Under the pieces are notes generated by a model. It ran no database searches, had not been told where the DNA came from, and saw only the letters and a list, made by a program, of their open reading frames with translations. From Pseudomonadota bacterium (GTDB lineage Bacteria; Desulfobacterota; Syntrophia; Syntrophales; UBA5619), in NCBI GenBank assembly GCA_018827585.1, contig JAHJXP010000244.1, forward strand, positions 1-27,375: a stretch of DNA of 27,375 nt. The letters are read 5' to 3'. Position 1 is the stretch's first letter, and each line of letters begins with the position of its first letter. Shown here one piece after another: positions 22,795 to 27,375 of the stretch. The position numbers were made by a program, and so were the translations under genes.

Positions 22795-22944
22795 ATGAAT
22801 GTTCTGAAACGCATGCGTGAACCCCGTCTGGCCCTGCTGCGCTTTGCCTGTGCGGCAGTCGCTGCGTGCGCGCTCGCGAAGCCCCGTCACCGGCATTATC
22901 AGGTCATCACAGGGGCGCTGTCCCCCCTTTTCATCAGTCGGTGA
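22795..22944 (+). CDS. short ORF with signal-peptide-like N-terminus, possibly truncated
   Basis: 49 codons from an ATG preceded by AAGGAGGT, one of the best ribosome binding sites in the window. The product begins MNVLKRMREPRLALLRFACA and continues AVAACALAKP: a basic N-region, hydrophobic core and small residues as in an export signal. The remaining 20 residues are unlike a mature domain. The end overlaps the convergent glycosyltransferase by 11 bp, and a weak hairpin (GGGG-N6-CCCC then TTTT, 22912-22931) lies inside it. It may be the surviving 5' end of a deleted exported-protein gene. Not recognised. Confidence 0.4.
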   Translation: MNVLKRMREPRLALLRFACAAVAACALAKPRHRHYQVITGALSPLFISR

Positions 22945-23635
22945 ACCGGTACTTCAGAAGCGTCCAGAGGGCGGAGAAGCCGTGCTTCCAGGTGATCTTC
23001 TTGCCCTCCGCATAACTCCTGCCGTAGTAAGAGATAGGCAGCTCGTAGACGCGCCACCGCTTGTTCTTGAAGATCTTGGCCGTCAGTTCCGGCTCGACCG
23101 AAAAATCGTCGGAGGCGATCCGGATGGTTTCAATGACCTCTCTTCTGAACATCTTGTAGCAGGTCTCCATGTCGGTGAGGGTCGTGTTGTAGAGGAGGTT
23201 AGTCAGAAAGGTCAAAAAGTTGTTGCCCAGCTTGTGCCAGAAGAGGTGGACCCGCTGCGGCTTTCCCCCGGAGAGCCGCGACCCGTAAACGACGTCTGCC
23301 ACCCCCTCGCGAATGGGTTTGATCAGCTCGGCGAATTCTTCCGGGTCGTATTCCAGATCCGCATCCTGGACGGTGACGATCTCCCCGGTGGCGTGGCCGA
23401 ATCCCGTGCGGAGCGCCGCCCCCTTGCCCCTGTTTTTCTCGTGGAAAAATACCCTCACGCGGCTGTCGAATGCGGACTCGCGCAGCAGTTCCCTGGTTCC
23501 GTCGGTTGAGCCGTCATCGACGACGATGACCTCTTTGACAAAATGGAGCGCGAGGACCTTGGCGATGATCCTCGGGACGGTTTCCCGTTCATTGTAAACC
23601 GGCATCACGACGGACAGCACTTTTTCTGTACCCAT
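22934..23635 (-). CDS. GT2 family glycosyltransferase (polyprenyl-phosphate sugar synthase-like)
   Basis: Family 2 GT-A glycosyltransferase of 233 residues. VLSVVMPVYNERETVPRII opens the fold, VVDDGSTDGTREL binds the nucleotide, and VQDADLEYDPEEF carries the DxD-like metal site. FKNKRWRVYELPISYYGRSYAEGKKI is the end typical of DPM1-like enzymes. No C-terminal membrane helices, so it is a soluble DPM1-like type that would make an undecaprenyl- or dolichyl-phosphate-linked sugar. It follows a GT-C-like membrane protein in the same operon, the expected consumer of such a donor (inference). Confidence 0.88.
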   Translation of the reverse strand: MGTEKVLSVVMPVYNERETVPRIIAKVLALHFVKEVIVVDDGSTDGTRELLRESAFDSRVRVFFHEKNRGKGAALRTGFGHATGEIVTVQDADLEYDPEEFAELIKPIREGVADVVYGSRLSGGKPQRVHLFWHKLGNNFLTFLTNLLYNTTLTDMETCYKMFRREVIETIRIASDDFSVEPELTAKIFKNKRWRVYELPISYYGRSYAEGKKITWKHGFSALWTLLKYRFTD

Positions 23636-23636
23636 T

Positions 23637-25154
23637 TCATCTCCCGTATCTATTCTTCCCTTTCGCAGGTTTTGGTCTTGATTGCAACGATTTTACCGTT
23701 TCCGTTTTGTCGCCCGGCAGGGATGCCTGCCCGGGTGCAGCGGCGGCCATGAAAAAGAGAAAGACCGCGCCCGGCCACAACTGGAGGAAAAGCCGGTTCA
23801 GCGACGTCGCAAGATGGTAGTACAGATCGAGCGGGGTCATGACATATACGAAGAAGTAACCGACCGGCATCAGCAAAAGGACGGCGGCGGCCTGAAAAAA
23901 AGCCGCCCTGTCCTTTTCGCCGATCCTGATCCCAGTTAGCATGAGATAGACGGCCAAAAGAAGGATATTCACGGCGCCTGGGTTTAGCTTCATCCCCACG
24001 CGCACGTCGATCAACCCCTGGGTGAAACTGATCCCGGTGATGAAGAAGGCTTTTGCGATTTCGGCATAGCGTCCCCAATCGAGCAGTTTCGCGGAAGCCG
24101 CGGCCAGGCTGAAGCCAGCGACCAGGTCGTTGACGGGGGATAGCCGGAGCTTGAAATAGAGGACGGGCAGCAGGGCGGGCAGGGCGCCCGCCAGAAACCA
24201 GGCGGTTCGTTTAAAGGAGTGTTTCCATCCGCCCGCATAAGCTGCTGAGCCGGCCATGCCTGCCGTCGCAACGAGCAAAAACAGCAGCCCCTCGTTTTTC
24301 GTCCAGGCGCACAACCCGGCGGCAAGCCCGGCCAGGATCGTCGGCCCGGCGTGGTTCTCCGGCGATCGCGACTGGAGGAAAAGCATGACGATTGTGATCA
24401 GGATGAAAAAGGCGAAGGGGACGTCGGCGAACTGGGAGGCCCCCATCATGATGAAAAAAGGGGTCCCCAGCAGGACCATGGCGGCGAGGATCCCCTCGGT
24501 TCTGCCCCGCAGGAGCGAGAGCGAAGACAGCAGCAGGCCGACGACAAGAACGGTAAAGACAAAGGCGAAGACAGCCGGGATATTGCCGCTTTCGCCTCCC
24601 ATGTAGCCCCAGGAACGGACGATGGCAAGCGGCAGCAAAAGGGGGTAGTCCCAGTGGCTCCAGTCGAGGCCGCTCGCGAAGACCGCTCGCCACTCCTCGC
24701 TGCTCCGGAAGAGGAAGCGGGCATGCATGTTCCAGATCAGCCAGGCATCCCATCTGCCGTGGGGCTCCTTCAGGAAGGCGACGAAGAAGGAGACCAGCGA
24801 GGCGATGATCTCGAGGGAGAGGATGGAGGCCAGCAGGATTTGGAATCCTGTGAAGGGCTGTGTTTTCGGGAGCGGCGGAGGTCCGCCGCGGGTCCCTTTC
24901 CGGAAACGGGCGAAGCAGAGAACCCCGAGGATCAGGCAGAGGATAAGGTCTATGACCCAGGCGTATCCGGCCATCCCCGCCGCCAGGCAGACGAAATAGA
25001 CGCACGATGAGACGCCGAGGCCGAGGCCGCCCCCGGCGATCAGCAGAAAGGCGATTTCCCCGGCGCTCCGCATCCGGTGTGAAACGAGAAGGGAGACCAG
25101 CATGCCGCCGATGGCCAGGGAGATGAGCAGAGAGGCGCCGAGGAGAAAGGTCAT
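23637..25154 (-). CDS. polytopic membrane protein, GT-C glycosyltransferase-like
   Basis: Integral membrane protein of 505 residues with roughly a dozen hydrophobic segments. The first is MTFLLGASLLISLAIGGMLV. A long extracytoplasmic loop after about the fourth or fifth segment contains RWDAWLIWNMHARFLF and SGLDWSHWDYPLLLP, with acidic and aromatic residues where GT-C enzymes keep their catalytic Asp. LCAWTKNEGLLFLLV is a further motif seen in this class. It would transfer sugars from a lipid donor at the periplasmic face. ATG 25154 overlaps the upstream stop as ATGA; the frame continues upstream only as a shadow of that gene. Exact substrate unknown. Confidence 0.75.
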   Translation of the reverse strand: MTFLLGASLLISLAIGGMLVSLLVSHRMRSAGEIAFLLIAGGGLGLGVSSCVYFVCLAAGMAGYAWVIDLILCLILGVLCFARFRKGTRGGPPPLPKTQPFTGFQILLASILSLEIIASLVSFFVAFLKEPHGRWDAWLIWNMHARFLFRSSEEWRAVFASGLDWSHWDYPLLLPLAIVRSWGYMGGESGNIPAVFAFVFTVLVVGLLLSSLSLLRGRTEGILAAMVLLGTPFFIMMGASQFADVPFAFFILITIVMLFLQSRSPENHAGPTILAGLAAGLCAWTKNEGLLFLLVATAGMAGSAAYAGGWKHSFKRTAWFLAGALPALLPVLYFKLRLSPVNDLVAGFSLAAASAKLLDWGRYAEIAKAFFITGISFTQGLIDVRVGMKLNPGAVNILLLAVYLMLTGIRIGEKDRAAFFQAAAVLLLMPVGYFFVYVMTPLDLYYHLATSLNRLFLQLWPGAVFLFFMAAAAPGQASLPGDKTETVKSLQSRPKPAKGKNRYGR

Positions 25155-25606
25155 GGCTTCCCATCCCTCCCGTAGAGGATGAGACCGTCTCCGAAATCCT
25201 TCAGCGGGACCAGACCGTGCCTCTCTATGAATCCGGCCGCCGGCGGCCCGGCGAGGAAATTGCCGACAACGAGCGGGTGTTCCGGGCTGTTGCGGACGAT
25301 CACAGGGGCCAGGGTGTACTGCGTCAGGACGTACTGGGCGAGATACTCCACGTTGGTGAAGGATTTCTCGAAACCGAAGATCCGGTCGTTCTCGACGGTG
25401 GTGACGTAGCCGATCTCGCCAACCGCGGAGAGAATGGGTTTGAGTTGGAGGATCCGCTCCTCGTGAATCGTGACGGGGTCCTTCTCCGGGAGGCCGCTGT
25501 AGATCCGGATATTCTGCCACAGAAGGCCCAGGGCAGCATAGCCGGTAAGGCAGATCAGCAGGAGCACACCCGCCCTCGCCCTGTATTTCGCAAAAAAGGC
25601 GCCCAT
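25151..25606 (-). CDS. small membrane-anchored hypothetical protein
   Basis: 151 residues, not assigned to a known family. One N-terminal transmembrane segment (GVLLLICLTGYAALGLLW) is followed by a soluble extracytoplasmic domain, with VGEIGYVTTVENDRIF, FTNVEYLAQYVLTQYTLAPVIV and GDGLILYGR as its notable strands. Proteins with this layout accompany GT-C membrane proteins in surface-sugar clusters. ATG 25606 is preferred since AAGGGTG lies before it; GTG 25615 would add three residues but has its AAGG directly adjacent. It is 34 bp after hflX and translationally coupled to the GT-C gene. Confidence 0.75.
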   Translation of the reverse strand: MGAFFAKYRARAGVLLLICLTGYAALGLLWQNIRIYSGLPEKDPVTIHEERILQLKPILSAVGEIGYVTTVENDRIFGFEKSFTNVEYLAQYVLTQYTLAPVIVRNSPEHPLVVGNFLAGPPAAGFIERHGLVPLKDFGDGLILYGRDGKP

Positions 25607-25640
25607 ACGCTTCACCCTTGCGGAATTGCGTAATTCCCCA

Positions 25641-27375
25641 TCATTCGATATTTTGTATGTATTCCGGCCATTTTCCTTTTGCGCCCCGTAATTCTATCAT
25701 CTCTTCCAGCCTCTCCATCAGCGGCGGGAGTGTCGCCGGATCGAGGGCGGAGATCGCTACCGCCTCGAACCGCCGGCAGAGGTTCGCCAGGACCTCCCGG
25801 TTCGCAACCCGGTCCTCCTTGTTGAAGACCATCAGTGTCGCTTTCCCGGCAAGGTCCAGCTCCGCGAGGATCTTTTCGACGGCCGCGATCTGCGCCTCGA
25901 AGGCCGGGTTGCCCGCGTCGACCACGTGGAGGAGGATGTCCGCCTCCTGAAGCTCGTCCAGAGTCGCTGAAAAGGCGCTGACGAGCTCCTTCGGCAGGTC
26001 GCGGATGAAGCCGACCGTGTCCGTGATGACGGCCTCCGCGTCCCGGGGGAAGCGCAGCCGGGAACTCTTCGGGTCCAGTGTCGCGAAGAGGCGGTCCTCG
26101 GTGAAGACCTCGCTTTTCGTCAGGGAGTTCAGGAGCGTAGATTTGCCGGCGTTCGTGTAGCCCACGATCGAGATCACGGGGAGGCCCGTCTTCCCCCGCT
26201 TCACGCGCCGCTGCCCCCGCGCCTTTCCGATATCCTTGAGGTCCTTCTCCAGGCGGTGAATCCGCTCCCGGATCCGCCGCCGGTCCACCTCCAGCTTGGT
26301 TTCGCCGGGGCCGGTACCGCCGATTCCTCCCGCCAGCCTGGAGAGGGCCGCGTCCTGCCTCGTCAGCCGGGGAAGGCGGTACTTGAGCTGGGCAAGCTCC
26401 ACCTGTATCTTCCCCTCCCGGCTGTGGGCGCGCCGGGCGAAGATGTCGAGGATCACCTGGGTGCGGTCGATGACCTTCATCTCGGTGAAGTCCGTGATGG
26501 AGCGGACCTGGGCGGCGGTGAGCTCGTGGTCGAAGATCAAAATATTCGCGTCCATCTGCATGGCCCGGATGACGAGGTCGGAGAGCTTCCCCTTTCCGAT
26601 GAGGAACCGCGGGTCTACCTCCGGGCGATGCTGGATCACGGAATCGAACACCTCGACGCCCGAGGTGCGGCAGAGCTCCCGGAGTTCCGTGAGGGAGGCA
26701 TCGCCGTCGGAAAACGGGTTCGTCTCCACGCGGACGATGATGGCGCGGTCTGTCGCTTCCACCTTGCGGGTCTTCTGACGCCCGGCGAACTCGCCTTCGA
26801 GCGCCGCGATGAACGAGAGGAAGTCGAGATCCATCTCCGCGGGGCGCTTCGGCGGGAGGAATTCCCAGTAGCGCCCCTCGGAGTTTTCAGGGATGAGGTG
26901 GGCCGTGTGGGCGAAGCCGGGAAGGCCGTCGTCGCCCGCCTCGATCGCGCAGACGAGATCGAGGCGCAAAAGCGCCAGGTCGGTCAGGTCGTCGGTGCTG
27001 AGTTCCTCCCCGGCCAGGTGGGTGTGGATCAGCCGGAGTCCTTTAAAGCGGCGGGAGGAGGCGCGGAAGCCGTCCAAGGACGGAATGAGGATGTTGTGGT
27101 GCGAGCCGACGATGACATAGGCGATCTCGCCCCGGCGGGTGACCAGGAGGCCGATCTGGCGGTTGATCTCGCGCGAGATCTCCGTGATCTGGCGGGCCAG
27201 CTCGTGGGTGACGATCCGCTCCGGCGGCACGCGCCGACGGCTGAGCTGCCCGATGCGCCTTATCTGGGCCGGCCCGAGGCCGGTCAGGTTGCCGTGAATC
27301 TTCTCGATGGCCGCTCCTCTGTCCCCATAATTCGTGATTCCTATTTGAATTTGTGCGGTCTGATCCGCCTCTCCA
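25641..27375 (-). CDS. hflX: GTPase HflX, 5' end outside the window
   Basis: Ribosome-associated OBG-HflX GTPase that splits stalled 70S ribosomes. The GTPase motifs are VGYTNAGKSTLLNSL (G1), the switch-I FATLDP, DTVGFIRDLP (G3) and NKED (G4). Upstream is the HflX domain with LIGKGKLSDLV, IFDHELTAAQ, DRTQVILDIFARRAHSREGK and the GGIGGTGPGETKLE glycine-rich linker. The frame stays open from the GTG at 27230 to the window edge, encoding IEKIHGNLTGLGPAQIRRI and then GQLSRRRVPPERIV, which matches the N-terminus of the long HflX form. The real start is therefore beyond 27375. It heads a run with the three surface-sugar genes. Confidence 0.94.
   Translation of the reverse strand, partial: GEADQTAQIQIGITNYGDRGAAIEKIHGNLTGLGPAQIRRIGQLSRRRVPPERIVTHELARQITEISREINRQIGLLVTRRGEIAYVIVGSHHNILIPSLDGFRASSRRFKGLRLIHTHLAGEELSTDDLTDLALLRLDLVCAIEAGDDGLPGFAHTAHLIPENSEGRYWEFLPPKRPAEMDLDFLSFIAALEGEFAGRQKTRKVEATDRAIIVRVETNPFSDGDASLTELRELCRTSGVEVFDSVIQHRPEVDPRFLIGKGKLSDLVIRAMQMDANILIFDHELTAAQVRSITDFTEMKVIDRTQVILDIFARRAHSREGKIQVELAQLKYRLPRLTRQDAALSRLAGGIGGTGPGETKLEVDRRRIRERIHRLEKDLKDIGKARGQRRVKRGKTGLPVISIVGYTNAGKSTLLNSLTKSEVFTEDRLFATLDPKSSRLRFPRDAEAVITDTVGFIRDLPKELVSAFSATLDELQEADILLHVVDAGNPAFEAQIAAVEKILAELDLAGKATLMVFNKEDRVANREVLANLCRRFEAVAISALDPATLPPLMERLEEMIELRGAKGKWPEYIQNIE

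Noticed and set aside
22912..22931. Intrinsic terminator on the plus strand
   Set aside because: Only a 4-bp stem and four T residues; too weak to list as a separate feature.

Overview
The window looks like a chromosomal segment of an anaerobic Gram-negative bacterium, most likely a deltaproteobacterium (Desulfobacterota) near the Syntrophales. This is inferred from high GC content, a Kdo transferase (so a lipopolysaccharide outer membrane), a four-subunit 2-oxoacid:ferredoxin oxidoreductase, two acyl-CoA dehydrogenases, frequent TTG/GTG starts, and dispersed repeats of a kind common in that group. No rRNA, tRNA or CRISPR array was seen.

Bases 1-6500 are mostly housekeeping. A plus-strand run holds an M24 aminopeptidase cut by the window edge, the glycine-cleavage H protein, a LipM-like octanoyltransferase that could modify it, and histidinol-phosphate aminotransferase. 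Ribosomal protein S21, a LOG-family nucleosidase and DNA polymerase III delta (holA, with an unusual insertion) follow. A YacP-like NYN-domain protein is convergent with holA. Bases 6500-11160 carry acyl-CoA metabolism: a classical acyl-CoA dehydrogenase, a nitronate monooxygenase/FabK-like flavoprotein and, on the minus strand, ribulose-phosphate epimerase followed by a second acyl-CoA dehydrogenase whose catalytic base appears to sit in the isovaleryl/long-chain position.

Bases 11200-18150 are accessory in character. They hold a decayed higBA toxin-antitoxin relic (start lost, nonsense codon, toxin fused to the antitoxin tail). Next is a minus-strand pair in which a SNF2 helicase is translationally coupled to a SWIM zinc-finger protein with a long AT-hook tail. 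Two different HicAB modules follow in tandem, then about 0.7 kb of gene-poor DNA with repeat debris.

Bases 18150-22700 hold waaA (plus strand) and, convergent with it, the minus-strand operon porC-porD-porA-porB. The por operon has a promoter, a leucine-rich 37-codon leader ORF and a strong intrinsic terminator, all upstream of porC. This is the layout of a transcription attenuator and is the most interesting regulatory observation here.

Bases 22795-27375 hold a short plus-strand ORF with a signal-like N-terminus. A minus-strand run follows: hflX (open through the right edge), a small membrane-anchored protein, a GT-C-like polytopic membrane protein and a GT2 glycosyltransferase, the last three probably acting in surface polysaccharide or lipid-linked sugar synthesis.

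A 21-bp terminal-repeat motif (GACTTTTTACGA-N3-CGTCAA) occurs three times as inverted pairs around different cores and twice alone. In every case its forward copy lies 12-100 bp upstream of a plus-strand start codon.
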